Source: Sporolactobacillus spathodeae (GTDB taxonomy: Bacteria; Bacillota; Bacilli; Bacillales; Sporolactobacillaceae). From it: DNA of 64,000 nt. Positions 25,943-36,201 of this stretch are shown piece after piece. The notes beneath the pieces are model-generated. The model was not told the origin of the DNA. It saw only the letters and a list, made by a program, of their open reading frames with translations, and did not search any database. The stretch is from contig NZ_JAFBEV010000009.1 of NCBI RefSeq assembly GCF_016908935.1, forward strand, positions 1 through 64,000, given 5' to 3'. Each line of letters starts with the position of its first letter. The first letter of the stretch is position 1. A program made the translations under genes and the position numbers.

Positions 25943-27517
25943 TCATTCATTTGCGTTGTGCTCGCTTGCCGAGGATGCAGCGGGCGTTTCAACAGCTAAA
26001 AGCATTTCTAATCGATCACGCCAGTGAAGAACAGGTAGGCTTTGCTGATTCTGCTTACGTTTCTGAAATAATTCGTCGGATAAGCCACAATGATCGCAGC
26101 ACCACTGTGGCTGATTGGTCAATGTTTCATCATAGAGCCGAAGGTAGGCTCGCCGCCGACAGCCGTTGGTGGTGAGCCAGGCTCGCATCTCAGCTAATTC
26201 CGCCAATTTTCTGCCCCGTCTTTTAGCGATTGTTTGACGGCATGACTCAAGCAATGATCGATAGGTTGCGCTTTCCTTTTTCCCCTTCACTTGGTCCAAT
26301 AAAAAACGAACCGCTGTTTCGTTTTCTCCCTTTTCAAGGAGTGCCGCAGAAAAAGCCGTCTCTTTATCCACAGAAAGAGCACCCTGATCCAAGTCATACA
26401 ATGTGCGGACCAGTCGTGCATCAGAAGGGTAGTTATTTTCTATCAAACGTTCCGGCATCTGATCGTCGGATGCTGTATGATAGAGTACCGCCAAACTTTG
26501 CTCGCCGTCTCTTCCGGCACGTCCTATTTCCTGTAGATACGCGTGAATGCTCGATGGATAGTGAAAATGAACAACAAGACGGACGTTGGGCAGATTCACC
26601 CCCATGCCGAACGCGTTTGTGCAGCAAAGAATTGGCAAGTCACCTTGAAGAAACTGATTCTGGATCTTCATCCGATCATCAGTTTCCATTCCTCCATGAT
26701 AAAAAGCCGAAGTCAAACCCGCTTGTTCAAGAATCACACGCGCGAGCCGTTCGCTCCAATCCCGGCTCGCGCAATAGATAATGGCTGGAAGTTCTACCTG
26801 CCGCAGTAGCCGCAGCAAATCGCTGATTTTCTCCTGGTTCGATCCGGTCTCACGAATGTCGATCGCGATGTTCGGACGATCGGCGCTATAAATAAACTGA
26901 CGCGCTTGCGAAAGCCCGAGGCGTGCAAGAATATCAGCACGTATCTGCTGACCGGCTGTCGCTGTTAGCGCTAAACATTGCGGATTGCCGATCCGCCGAC
27001 GAACCTCCAGCAAATGGAGGTAATCCGGTCGAAAATCATAGCCCCATTGGGAGACGCAATGTGCTTCATCAATGACAAAGAGTGAAATCTGAATTCCCTC
27101 TAGCGCTCGGATGACATCAGATTTCCGTAGCATTTCTGGTGATATAAAAAGAAAACGGAGACGACTGAGCGATTGAAGAATGCGCTGCTTTTCGTGCGGA
27201 TGAACGAGGCTATTCAATGCGCGCACTTTCTTCTCGCCGAGCTTTCGAATCGATAACACCTGGTCCTCCATTAACGCGAGTAGTGGTGATACAACAAGTA
27301 CGAGACCTTTAAACAAGTAACCAGGCAATTGGTAACAAAGTGATTTGCCGCTTCCGGTTGGCATCATCGAAAAAACATCGCTCCCCTGACAAAGCGCAGA
27401 TAGGATTTCTTCCTGACCCGTGCGGAAATGCTGATAGCCAAAACGTTCGCGCAAAATACGCAGCAATTGCTCATGCACCGCCTGTTCTCGGCGCTCAGAC
27501 GGTCGTTCTTCAAACAT
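25943..27517 (-). CDS. recS: ATP-dependent DNA helicase RecQ/RecS
   Basis: Superfamily 2 helicase motifs are in order: MPTGSGKSLCYQLP (Walker A, near residue 51), DEAHC (motif II), LTATA (motif III) and GRAGRDGE (motif VI). A C-terminal cluster of cysteines (CRRR...CCDHC) gives the zinc-binding region. The 524 residues and the position before ypbB match B. subtilis RecS. The start overlaps ypbB by eight bases. It unwinds DNA during recombination repair and fork restart. Confidence 0.93.
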   Translation of the reverse strand: MFEERPSERREQAVHEQLLRILRERFGYQHFRTGQEEILSALCQGSDVFSMMPTGSGKSLCYQLPGYLFKGLVLVVSPLLALMEDQVLSIRKLGEKKVRALNSLVHPHEKQRILQSLSRLRFLFISPEMLRKSDVIRALEGIQISLFVIDEAHCVSQWGYDFRPDYLHLLEVRRRIGNPQCLALTATAGQQIRADILARLGLSQARQFIYSADRPNIAIDIRETGSNQEKISDLLRLLRQVELPAIIYCASRDWSERLARVILEQAGLTSAFYHGGMETDDRMKIQNQFLQGDLPILCCTNAFGMGVNLPNVRLVVHFHYPSSIHAYLQEIGRAGRDGEQSLAVLYHTASDDQMPERLIENNYPSDARLVRTLYDLDQGALSVDKETAFSAALLEKGENETAVRFLLDQVKGKKESATYRSLLESCRQTIAKRRGRKLAELAEMRAWLTTNGCRRRAYLRLYDETLTNQPQWCCDHCGLSDELFQKRKQNQQSLPVLHWRDRLEMLLAVETPAASSASEHNANE

Positions 27518-28586
27518 TCGTTATCTCCCCCCTTTCTTCCATTGACGTCTTTGCTAGAATTAAACGAATTTGGAAATATGTTGCCTGCTCGCCAAGCCTC
27601 GCTTTAAGAGGCTTCAATTGGCGGGTTTTCAACCGACGTACTATCTCACGTATCCGGTGTTCCTGTTCTTGCGATACATAGGGTGAACAATCAAAGTGAC
27701 GAATTTTAAGCGCCATTTCAACCAAATGATCCTGGATCGTGCTGATAGCCAATCTGCGGATTGAAGCCAGTTGCTCTATCGACCGTCCCGTTTTCATTAA
27801 TTGACGCGTCTCTTGCGCTGATCGTGTCAGGTTATCCTCGTTTTCATCAAGAAGGTTGCGGAGATCAGGCGCAAGCTCGGGTTGTTGCACGATTAGATGA
27901 ATCATGGTCCGGAGCGCTGATTTTGCCGCAAGATGCACCTCAATCGATTCAAGATTGAATTGCACCGCAAACTGTTCAAGTGTTCGTCCGCTGATGCCGC
28001 TCCCTGTCAGCTGACCGGCAAGCAGATCGGCCGCTTGTTGATCCATCAACTGCCAAACAGCTGCAAGCTGCGTTTTCACACGTCTGGCAATAGATGCTAT
28101 AGGCTCCGTCTGTTCGATCAGATAGCCACGTACTTTCTCAGTTGCCGATGGATCGCGCGTCACGGTTAGAAATGCAGAATCTTGGTGCAGCAGACCAGAT
28201 AAGGTCTGAACCAAGAGCTGAACTCTCAGCCAAAAAAGCCGTTCTCCGTGGATTGCTTCTGTATAGCGCAGACCTTTCGGGAAAGCGTAGTGTTCTTTTC
28301 CTAACAAATAACTTTTCTCGCCTATTGCTGTGAGCCTAAATTGCGCCTGATCCTTAGAACAAGATTCAATCCATCCCTTTTCCTCCAGTTTATTCGTCAG
28401 TCGATTGAATTCCTCTCTAGAAAGTCCTGCTAATGTATGAAAAAATGGGCGAACAGCAAAAAGATAACTGTCTTGAACGGGTTGCGCGGATTGCTTTCCG
28501 CGAAGCACATGATAGATACCGGAGAGCGTACGCTCCCCTTTAAATTGTCGAATCATATGGAGTAAAAGAAATAATGAATACGACAC
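27510..28586 (-). CDS. ypbB: YpbB-like helix-turn-helix protein
   Basis: The 358-residue protein has a C-terminal HTH region (SIEQLASIRRLAISTIQDHL), a domain also found attached to RecQ-type helicases. It precedes and overlaps recS, as in B. subtilis. It may assist the helicase, but no role has been established that I can cite. Confidence 0.8.
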   Translation of the reverse strand: MSYSLFLLLHMIRQFKGERTLSGIYHVLRGKQSAQPVQDSYLFAVRPFFHTLAGLSREEFNRLTNKLEEKGWIESCSKDQAQFRLTAIGEKSYLLGKEHYAFPKGLRYTEAIHGERLFWLRVQLLVQTLSGLLHQDSAFLTVTRDPSATEKVRGYLIEQTEPIASIARRVKTQLAAVWQLMDQQAADLLAGQLTGSGISGRTLEQFAVQFNLESIEVHLAAKSALRTMIHLIVQQPELAPDLRNLLDENEDNLTRSAQETRQLMKTGRSIEQLASIRRLAISTIQDHLVEMALKIRHFDCSPYVSQEQEHRIREIVRRLKTRQLKPLKARLGEQATYFQIRLILAKTSMEERGEITNV

Positions 28587-28680
28587 ACGCTTTTCCCCCT
28601 GTTCTCCGTTTTCCTCTCTTCATTGTATACTTTCTTCCTCACAAAACAGCAAGGTATGACAAAAAAAGACAACGCATCAA

Positions 28681-28709
28681 TTGAAAAAAAACTGTATTTT
28701 TCTTAAACT
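28681..28709 (+). promoter_or_regulatory. Candidate sigma-A promoter of fer
   Basis: TTGAAA (28681-28686), 17 bases, TAAACT (28704-28709). It is 66 bp before the fer start. Confidence 0.55.
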
Positions 28710-28774
28710 AGAGAAGTGTTTCACATATAAGTAAGCTGGGGAACACATAGATTTATTTGGAGAGGAAGAATTAA

Positions 28775-29011
<237 letters not shown>

Positions 29012-29098
29012 GCCTGTGAGTCGTTGGCAACAAAGGATGTTTGCTACAATGTGATGCGTCATGGGCCATTGAACTTGCCGCCCATTCTATAAAAATTG

Positions 29099-29144
29099 AA
29101 AAGCGAATGGAGACTCAATCAATTGAATCTCCATTCGCTTTTTC
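29099..29144. terminator. Bidirectional terminator between fer and resE
   Basis: A perfect stem pairs AAAAGCGAATGGAGA (29099-29113) with TCTCCATTCGCTTTT (29128-29142), and T-runs follow in both directions. It serves the convergent fer and resDE units. Confidence 0.9.
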
Positions 29145-29165
29145 TTCTTTGGAATCAGAAACCAT

Positions 29166-30977
29166 CTAAGACAGTTTCTCAGAATAGTCCCAATCTTTTT
29201 CAACAATTTTAGGAAGCGTGAATTCAAAAGTCGTTCCATTATTTTTCTTACTGTGCACACTGATTTCTCCGCCGTGTGCTTCAACAATATGCTTGGCGAT
29301 TGCAAGGCCAAGCCCAGTGCCCGCTTTGCCACGTGTTCTTGCCTTATCCGCTTTGTAAAAGCGCTCAAAAACAAACGGTAGATCTTCTTCATCGATTCCC
29401 GTTCCGGTGTCGCGAATACGAATGCGCAAAGCATCTGGCAACATGCGGACAGCAACAACGACTTCACCTTTTGTCGGTGTATGCCGCAATGCGTTATCAA
29501 TCAAATTTGTTAGCACCTGCTCAATACGATCTGGATCAAGCACAAAGTGGGCATCCGCCGGTAGATCACAGCGAAGCGTCAGTTGAACGGCTTCATTCTG
29601 AGCCAGATTATCGAATTTGCGAACTGCATGGTGGAAGAAATCATCCAAAGCCGTGCTTCGTTTATTCAATTGAAAGTGTCCCGCTTCCAATTTAGCCAAA
29701 TCAAGAAGTTCACTAACCAGACGCCCAAGACGTTTCGACTCATCGAGCACGATCTTTGCCATTTCTTTCTTCTCTGCGTCTGTTTGAGCAATATCATCTA
29801 TGATTGCTTCACTATAACCTTGAATCATCGAAATAGGTGTCCGCAGTTCATGGCTGACATTGGCGACAAACCCCTTTTTCATTTGATCCAGATGACGCTC
29901 TTCAGTCATATCACGGAGCACTGCGACGGCCCCGCGGATTTTTTTCTGATCGAACAGCGGAGTCAAAATAATGACCCAAAAATGACCTTGCAGCGAGATT
30001 TCATGAACCGTTTGCTTCGACTGAAACGTCATCTTTTCTATCCATTCTTGAATGACTTTGGGTGTCATTTTCCAATTCTCGCGATCCTCGTTTTGCTCAA
30101 ACGACCATGACTTGAGAAAATGGATTGCTGGCGGATTGCTGGCAACGATCTCCGACGATTCATCGAGCAAGAGCACACCGTCGGCCATATTATCGATAAT
30201 TCCGGCCAACTGCTCTTTCTCCTGCTTTAAGGCGGTGACACTTGCCTTTAATTCTTTTCGCATTTTATTAAAGGCGATGGCAAGTTCACCAACTTCGTCT
30301 GTTGTAATCACCGGAACATTCACATCAAAATTACCACGGGCAACCTGCAGTGCAGCACTGCGCATTTTTCGCAGGGGTAGTCCGATCCGAGTAGAAAGAA
30401 AGAATGCGAAAAACGTAGTTAGTATAATGGCAATTCCCGCACTAATGTAAATCAACCGTTTCGAACGATCCATAGCTGTCTGAGCAATTTGCAACGATTG
30501 ATAAACATAAACGGCACCAGTCTTACCCGAACTCAATCGGACTGGAACACCGACAATCATCAGCCGTATCTGGCGTTCCGAATTGGGCGACCACGTAAAA
30601 ACACCGTGCCTTTCCATCATTTTTCCGCCGACAAACACCTTTTTTAAATTTGGATCTGTCTCGAAAAATCGGCGGCCTAGTTTCGGAAGGTGGCTTCCTG
30701 ATCCCAGTTGCTGGTATTTGTCGCCAAGGAAAACAGAACTTCCGCAGCTATACACAGCGGTAATATCAGAAACGGAAGCCAAGGATTCGCGGTTCCCATG
30801 GCCAGTCTCGATCAATTGCGCGGCCTTCTGCCCAATTTTTTCCATCTGCAACTCCGTCTGCTGCAGATTATTATTTTCAAAAAATTGAAGCAATAGAAAG
30901 GTCAAGAAAACGAGCACGAGTGTAACCAAGGTAATGATTGTTGCCCATAGCTTGGTGACAACACTTCGAATGATCAT
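29166..30977 (-). CDS. resE: Sensor histidine kinase ResE
   Basis: The kinase has an N-terminal membrane segment, an extracytoplasmic domain, a second membrane segment and HAMP (about residues 175-240), a PAS-like region (near 260-350), the H-box VSHELRTPISMIQGYSEA and ATP-binding N, G1 (DTGTGI) and G2 (GTGLGLAI) boxes. It senses oxygen or nitric oxide limitation in B. subtilis and phosphorylates ResD. Its ATG overlaps the resD stop by four bases. The usual target operon resABC is missing upstream, so its signal or regulon may differ. Confidence 0.9.
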   Translation of the reverse strand: MIIRSVVTKLWATIITLVTLVLVFLTFLLLQFFENNNLQQTELQMEKIGQKAAQLIETGHGNRESLASVSDITAVYSCGSSVFLGDKYQQLGSGSHLPKLGRRFFETDPNLKKVFVGGKMMERHGVFTWSPNSERQIRLMIVGVPVRLSSGKTGAVYVYQSLQIAQTAMDRSKRLIYISAGIAIILTTFFAFFLSTRIGLPLRKMRSAALQVARGNFDVNVPVITTDEVGELAIAFNKMRKELKASVTALKQEKEQLAGIIDNMADGVLLLDESSEIVASNPPAIHFLKSWSFEQNEDRENWKMTPKVIQEWIEKMTFQSKQTVHEISLQGHFWVIILTPLFDQKKIRGAVAVLRDMTEERHLDQMKKGFVANVSHELRTPISMIQGYSEAIIDDIAQTDAEKKEMAKIVLDESKRLGRLVSELLDLAKLEAGHFQLNKRSTALDDFFHHAVRKFDNLAQNEAVQLTLRCDLPADAHFVLDPDRIEQVLTNLIDNALRHTPTKGEVVVAVRMLPDALRIRIRDTGTGIDEEDLPFVFERFYKADKARTRGKAGTGLGLAIAKHIVEAHGGEISVHSKKNNGTTFEFTLPKIVEKDWDYSEKLS

Positions 30978-31696
30978 GCCTCGGTCTCGACCTCAATTTT
31001 ATAACCGACGCCCCAAACAGTAACAATCATTTCAGCTGCTTCTTCGGAAACGCGGTTCAATTTTTCGCGCAGCCGTTTGACATGAGTATCAACTGTTCGA
31101 AGGTCGCCGAAAAATTCATAATTCCAGACATCTTTAAGAAGCTGTTCTCTAGAGAAAACCTTGTCCGGGTTTTGTGCCAGATAATACAACAATTCATATT
31201 CTTTCGGCGTCAAGCTGACTTCATGGTTATCCACTTTCACGCGATGCGCGTCATGATCAATGATCAAGTGTGGAAAAACAATAACATTCTTAGCCGATGT
31301 TTCTGTTTCAAGAAACTTTGTTTTTGACGAACGGCGCAGCAAGGCCTTAACGCGCAAAACAACTTCGCGCGGACTAAACGGTTTGACAATATAGTCATCT
31401 GTCCCAACCTCAAAGCCTTGCACACGGTTCGCTTCTTCACCTTTTGCCGTCAGCATAATCACAGGTGTCGCTTTCGTTTCCCTTAATTTCTGACAAACCT
31501 CAATGCCGTCCATTCCGGGCAGCATCAAATCAAGCAGAATCAGCTCATAATCGTTTTCTAGACCAAGCTGAAGGGCTGTTTCCCCATCTTCCGCTTCATC
31601 AATTTGATAATTTTCTCTTTCAAGATACATCTTTAGCAGTTTACGAATACGTTCTTCATCATCAACCACTAAAATTGCCGTTTTTTTCTCTTCCAT
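30974..31696 (-). CDS. resD: Response regulator ResD (OmpR family)
   Basis: The receiver domain has the acidic pocket VVDDEE, phospho-acceptor Asp56 (LLDLMLPGMDG) and VKPF. A winged-helix DNA-binding domain follows. The 240 residues match ResD. It activates genes for anaerobic and nitrosative growth in B. subtilis. It is the first gene of a two-gene unit with resE. Confidence 0.92.
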   Translation of the reverse strand: MEEKKTAILVVDDEERIRKLLKMYLERENYQIDEAEDGETALQLGLENDYELILLDLMLPGMDGIEVCQKLRETKATPVIMLTAKGEEANRVQGFEVGTDDYIVKPFSPREVVLRVKALLRRSSKTKFLETETSAKNVIVFPHLIIDHDAHRVKVDNHEVSLTPKEYELLYYLAQNPDKVFSREQLLKDVWNYEFFGDLRTVDTHVKRLREKLNRVSEEAAEMIVTVWGVGYKIEVETEA

Positions 31697-32192
31697 TGCT
31701 GATCCTTCCTTTCAGCCTGACCCATCCTAATCTCTCCCGTATGCCATGTCTGACTCCAGGTGGTTCTCAAGCCAATAATTCATGCAGTGCGTGAGCTTTC
31801 CCCATTCGGCTAGACATACGATTCTTGAAGACTGTATTCTGCTGACCAATCCGGTGCAGGAACAAACAGCGCTTGCATGGCCTCGCCGTTCATTTTCTTT
31901 ATCGAAGGCTTTGTTAAAATCTGTTGTTGTTTTTAATCATTTCTTGCCTTTTGATCAGAAAACAACATTAAATTGAAACATAGCTTTATCGAAAAAAACG
32001 ATTCGTAGCATAAAGAAAACGAATTAACTCCAATGGTCCGATTCATACAGAAAGACAATTCGGGTTATTTGTGTCAATACTAAGTATTATTTTAAACAAT
32101 CTTAGCAAAAAAAACATCCATTATTTTTTTCACTTGGCTATAATTACTTTCTTCCTCGGCTTCCCTTGATCGAATCTGCAATCTTTAATGAA
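31697..32192. other. Gap where resABC would be expected; no gene seen
   Basis: In B. subtilis resA, resB and resC lie between rluB and resD. Here 500 bases without a supportable gene separate them. At 31910-31987 lies a core-less form of the dispersed repeat flanks (GTTAAAATCTGTTGTTG to AACATTAAATTGAAACATAG). The rest is AT-rich and unrecognised. Confidence 0.7.
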
Positions 32193-32924
32193 TTATTCTG
32201 CTGTTTTTTTTGCAACGAGATGGTAAAGCGTTTTAATTTCGTGGGGCTTCAGTTTTCTGCTGTCCCCTGGATGCAAACCGTTTAAGCTAAGAAAGCCATA
32301 GCGCTCTCTTTTCAGTTTGCGAACATGAAGGTGGAGAGCCGAGAACATCCGGCGGACCTGCCGATTTCGTCCTTCATGAATGGTCAGCTGTACCGATGCC
32401 GAGTTTTTTTCTTTGTCAGCTGCAATCAGACGCACAATTGCTTTGGCTGTCATGCCATCATCTAACTTAAGTCCGCTTGAGAGCTGACGCAATTGGTCAC
32501 TCGTAGGTATCGGGTTGACACGTGCTATGTATGTTTTATCGATTTCAAAACTGGGATGCATCAATTTATGCGCCAATTCCCCATCATTGGTCAGGAGAAT
32601 CGCCCCAGAAGTATCATAGTCGAGACGTCCAACAGGAAAAATCCGTTCAGAAACATGTCGAAAAAAGTCCACAACCGTAGTCCGCTTCCGATCATCAGTC
32701 ACTGATGAAATAACGCCGACCGGTTTGTAAAATAAATAATAAACAAGCTGTTCTCGGTCGATCGGAACCCCATCAACGCGTATTTTATCATCTGCCGCCA
32801 CTTTGGTCCCTAATTCAGTCACAAGGACACCATTCACTTCAACGTGGCCTTCTTGAATCAGGCGCTCGGCCTTTCTTCTTGACGCGACGCCGGCCTGAGC
32901 CATTACTTTCTGCAATCGTTCCAT
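32193..32924 (-). CDS. rluB: 23S rRNA pseudouridine synthase B
   Basis: An N-terminal S4 RNA-binding domain (MERLQKVMAQAGVASRRKAE) precedes the pseudouridine synthase domain with the catalytic aspartate in GRLDYDTSG. The 243 residues match RluB, which modifies U2605 (E. coli numbering) of 23S rRNA. It belongs to the dacB-spmAB-rluB-res gene order of Bacillus. Confidence 0.95.
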   Translation of the reverse strand: MERLQKVMAQAGVASRRKAERLIQEGHVEVNGVLVTELGTKVAADDKIRVDGVPIDREQLVYYLFYKPVGVISSVTDDRKRTTVVDFFRHVSERIFPVGRLDYDTSGAILLTNDGELAHKLMHPSFEIDKTYIARVNPIPTSDQLRQLSSGLKLDDGMTAKAIVRLIAADKEKNSASVQLTIHEGRNRQVRRMFSALHLHVRKLKRERYGFLSLNGLHPGDSRKLKPHEIKTLYHLVAKKTAE

Positions 32925-32989
32925 GAACTCACCTCTAAGCTATCATACCTTGCTATACTTTCTAAAACAAGTTGAAGTCAATTTCCAAA

Positions 32990-33152
32990 AATATAGGCTT
33001 AGCCAAAGCTTTTTTGTAGCAATACGCTTCGGGCGCTCGCTTGCCGCAAGCCTTCCTGGGACAGCTAAAAAGTCTGTAGCCAGTCTGGACGCTATCCTGT
33101 AAGGCGCCAGCGCACCTCGCTGCATTTTTGTGCGAAAAACTTTCTTATCGCT
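32990..33152 (+). repeat. Dispersed intergenic repeat copy
   Basis: The leading hairpin is TAGGCTTAGCCAAAGC with TTTTTTG. The core has diverged (CGCTCGCTTGCCGCAAGCC, CAGTCTGGACGC) and the tail CTGCATTTTTGTGCGAAAAA is typical. It lies between rluB and spmB and could stop the dacB-spmAB transcript. Confidence 0.75.
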
Positions 33153-33167
33153 TAAAAAATATCCCCT

Positions 33168-33701
33168 TTATTTTCCAAAAATCATCGTAACAATTGCGAC
33201 AGCGCAGCAAACACCAACAGCGTCTGCAAGCAGGCCGACTTTAAGTGCATCGCCAATTCGGCGAATTCCAACAGCACCAAAGTAAACGGTAACAACATAG
33301 AAGGTTGTATCTGTACTTCCCTGCATCACAGAAGCGAGCCGACCAATATAACTGTCGGGACCATAGGTCTTGATAAGTTCCGACATCAGACCGAGTGCAC
33401 CATTGCCGGAGATCGGACGCAAAATCGCAAGCGGAACAACTTCCGGCGGCATGCCGACAAAAGAAAGTAACGGACGCAGCAAATTCGCCAACCCATCCAT
33501 TGCACCCGAAGCCCGAAAAACGCCGATCGCCGTCAGCATGCCGACCAGAAATGGCATGATCGAAACGGCAAGCTTAATTCCTTCTTTGCCGCCAGCGACA
33601 AAGATTTCATAGGACGGAATTTTTTTGTAGGAGGCATGAAGCAGAATGATTGCGATCAGGATGGGAACCATCCAAACAGACAGAGTTGTCATCGCTGTCA
33701 T
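33168..33701 (-). CDS. spmB: Spore maturation protein B
   Basis: A membrane protein of the nucleoside-recognition/Gate family, 177 residues from ATG 33701, which overlaps the spmA stop. It contains RPISGNGALGLMSELI, typical of SpmB. SpmA and SpmB are needed for full dehydration and heat resistance of the spore core in Bacillus and Clostridium. Confidence 0.94.
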   Translation of the reverse strand: MTAMTTLSVWMVPILIAIILLHASYKKIPSYEIFVAGGKEGIKLAVSIMPFLVGMLTAIGVFRASGAMDGLANLLRPLLSFVGMPPEVVPLAILRPISGNGALGLMSELIKTYGPDSYIGRLASVMQGSTDTTFYVVTVYFGAVGIRRIGDALKVGLLADAVGVCCAVAIVTMIFGK

Positions 33702-34297
33702 TTGTTTTTCCGTTCCTTTCTCCTTCGCTGATAGTAGAACAAGCGATCGATAATTAACGCAGCAAGGGTTGTACATAAAGTGGCAAGCAGTGTCGGGCCA
33801 ACGATCTCCGTTGGCGCAATCGATTTGTTTTGCATCCGGATGGCGATAACAGTTGTTGGAATCAACGTCAAACCCGATGTATTCAAGGCTAGGAGTGTTA
33901 TCATCGACCGACTGGGACTATTTCGCCCGCCATTCAGTTGCTTCAACTCCTCCATCGCTTTAATCCCCATTGGTGTCGCTGCATTCCCAAGACCGAATAA
34001 ATTCGCAATCATATTTGAAAGAATATAACCCATCGCCGGGTGGTCCGGAGGTATCTCTGGAAATATTGGTCGAATCAGTGGTTTGAAAAATCGAGCCAGC
34101 CAGTCTAGTAGTCCAGAACGTTCAGCAACTTTCATTAGGCCGAGCCAGAAGATCATCACACTAATCAGACCGATACAAATTGTAACGGCATAAGCGGCTG
34201 ATTCAAAGATCGCTTGATTGACTGCATCCATCGTTCCATTGAACGCAGCATACATGAGTCCAATGAGAAAGAGCACAACCCAAATAATATTAATCAT
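33698..34297 (-). CDS. spmA: Spore maturation protein A
   Basis: A multispanning membrane protein with GLGNAATPMGIKAMEEL, a SpmA hallmark. The start is ATG 34297, which overlaps the dacB stop; this gives 199 residues (196 in B. subtilis). The dacB-spmA-spmB genes are translationally coupled and work together in spore core dehydration. Confidence 0.94.
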   Translation of the reverse strand: MINIIWVVLFLIGLMYAAFNGTMDAVNQAIFESAAYAVTICIGLISVMIFWLGLMKVAERSGLLDWLARFFKPLIRPIFPEIPPDHPAMGYILSNMIANLFGLGNAATPMGIKAMEELKQLNGGRNSPSRSMITLLALNTSGLTLIPTTVIAIRMQNKSIAPTEIVGPTLLATLCTTLAALIIDRLFYYQRRRKERKNK

Positions 34298-35439
34298 ACA
34301 GACCCACACTCCCCACCCGAAACCAAGAAGCCAAATACACCTTGGACGATCGACCAAAAACCAGACTTTTTTTTCTGCTTTTCTTGAAAATAGACTGGCA
34401 CTGATGTCAATGTTTTTCTGTCAAGGATTAGAAACAGTCTTCCAGCAGGTTGAGGAGGCTGCCATCCTTTTTGATTTTTGGGATGGATAAGTATGAGCTT
34501 TTTTTCCACTGACCGCTTTTCGTCCTGAGCAAGCGGCAGGGAAAGCGAGTGTTTGATATAAAGCCTGTCTTGATAAAAAGGGGCGGTGTTCGCATGCAAT
34601 TGTCCTTTCCGGACCACTTGTACTTCTGTGAACGTCTTAAATCCCCAATCAAAAAGGCTTTGATGATCACGCCAATCATCACCGTCATTAAGTGTCACAG
34701 CGATCAGATCCATATGGCCTTTTGTAGCAGTTGAGATTAGCGTCCGACCAGCTGCTTTTGTAAAACCGGTTTTCCCGCCCGTCGTGTATTTGTACAGACG
34801 CAGTAACTTATTCTTATTCCCCCAGACGCGCGCCGCCGATCTATTGGTCGCTTGCGCGCGATAGATCCGTGTTGCGACAATTTTACGGAAGATCGGCTGC
34901 TGCATGGCGTAGCGTGTGAGAAGCGCCATATCGTAAGCAGTCGAATAATGATCCGGATTCTCCAATCCGTTCGGATTTGTAAAATGTGTGTCCATCATTC
35001 CGATTTCTTTTGCCTTTTCATTCATCAGGAAAACAAAGCCTTGCTCACTTTTGCCGACTGCTTCAGCTATGGCAAGCGACGCATCATTCCCGGAGCGTAG
35101 CATTAGTCCGTAAATGAGGTCGCGAAGCTTAATCTTTTCTCCGGGTTTTAAATAAATAGAGGACCCTTCAGTCCGGACTGCATTGGCGCTAACCCGTACA
35201 GTCTTGTTTAGTTTTCCCGATTCAATAGCGAGGATCGCTGTCATCACCTTAGTAATGCTGGCGATCGGTCGCTTATCATTCGCGTCCTTTCCAAAAAGCA
35301 GACGCCCTGACGATTGGTCTAGCAGCACAGCTGACGCCGCCGATACGCCTGGTGTATTGCCGAGGGCATGTCCCGGAGCGAGCGAAAAGAAAAAGATCGC
35401 ACAGAGAATCACGGCGACCGCCTTGTTCAGCATGTTCAT
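34294..35439 (-). CDS. dacB: D-alanyl-D-alanine carboxypeptidase DacB (spore PBP5*)
   Basis: Penicillin-binding motifs SITK (Ser61), SGN and KTG are present after a signal peptide ending near GHALG. The enzyme trims stem peptides in the spore cortex and lowers cross-linking. ATG 35439 is behind AAGGAG; a second ATG two codons on is possible. In B. subtilis the dacB-spmAB operon is under sigma-E. Confidence 0.93.
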   Translation of the reverse strand: MNMLNKAVAVILCAIFFFSLAPGHALGNTPGVSAASAVLLDQSSGRLLFGKDANDKRPIASITKVMTAILAIESGKLNKTVRVSANAVRTEGSSIYLKPGEKIKLRDLIYGLMLRSGNDASLAIAEAVGKSEQGFVFLMNEKAKEIGMMDTHFTNPNGLENPDHYSTAYDMALLTRYAMQQPIFRKIVATRIYRAQATNRSAARVWGNKNKLLRLYKYTTGGKTGFTKAAGRTLISTATKGHMDLIAVTLNDGDDWRDHQSLFDWGFKTFTEVQVVRKGQLHANTAPFYQDRLYIKHSLSLPLAQDEKRSVEKKLILIHPKNQKGWQPPQPAGRLFLILDRKTLTSVPVYFQEKQKKKSGFWSIVQGVFGFLVSGGECGSV

Positions 35440-35565
35440 GCAGCTCCTTCCCAAGTTCTGGACTTTTATACAAGCTTATGCCCGATTCCTGGGATTATGA
35501 ATGGATTGCCTACATGTACGCTTCTACTTCCATATTGTCAAACCCATGGCAGATCGTCTGTTTTT

Positions 35566-36201
35566 TTACTCTGAAACGATCTGTTCATCCTTATTTTCAG
35601 TTCTTTTCAAATTCTCAACGGTCTCTTTGTATTTATCATAGAACAAATCATAAGCATCCAACTGCTCATTGGGCTGACTGGCCGCTTCGAATAGCGGCGG
35701 CATCTCATTAAGTGAATGAAAGCCGAAATAGTCAAGAAAAAGTGATGTCACACCGTACAGTATCGCCCTTCCGGCACCCTCTGCCCGTCCAACTTCTTTG
35801 ATCAATCCTTTTAATAACAGCGTATGCAACGCACGTTCCGATTTGACGCCGCGAATTTCATCGATCGTTACCCGCGACACTGGTTGTTTATAAGCAATGA
35901 TGGCAACGGTCTCCAATGCCGCCTGCGAGAGCGGTGTCGCTTTTGGAATGGATGCCATTTTCTCAATATAAGGAATGAGTTCCGGCTTTGTTGTCAGCCG
36001 ATAGCCGTCCGGTTTATCGGTAATCATTAAGCCAGATGCATTGTTATCTAAATAATCCTGTTTCATTGATTCAACTAAACGGCGCAGTTCTTGCGCAGAT
36101 GTGTCAGGGAGAATCTTCTCCAGCTGATTGAGATCAATTCCTTCTTCTCCTGTCAAGTAGAGCAAACCTTCAATAATCGAACGTTTCTTCATCGGTGTCA
36201 A
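35566..36201 (-). CDS. scpB: Segregation and condensation protein B
   Basis: ScpB pairs with ScpA and SMC in the condensin complex that organises and separates chromosomes. The tandem winged-helix layout is visible (SQAALETVAIIAYKQPVSR near the second helix group). The likely start is TTG 36201, nine bases after AGGAGG; ATG 36192 is an alternative. It overlaps scpA by about 30 bases. B. subtilis ScpB is slightly shorter. Confidence 0.94.
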   Translation of the reverse strand: MTPMKKRSIIEGLLYLTGEEGIDLNQLEKILPDTSAQELRRLVESMKQDYLDNNASGLMITDKPDGYRLTTKPELIPYIEKMASIPKATPLSQAALETVAIIAYKQPVSRVTIDEIRGVKSERALHTLLLKGLIKEVGRAEGAGRAILYGVTSLFLDYFGFHSLNEMPPLFEAASQPNEQLDAYDLFYDKYKETVENLKRTENKDEQIVSE

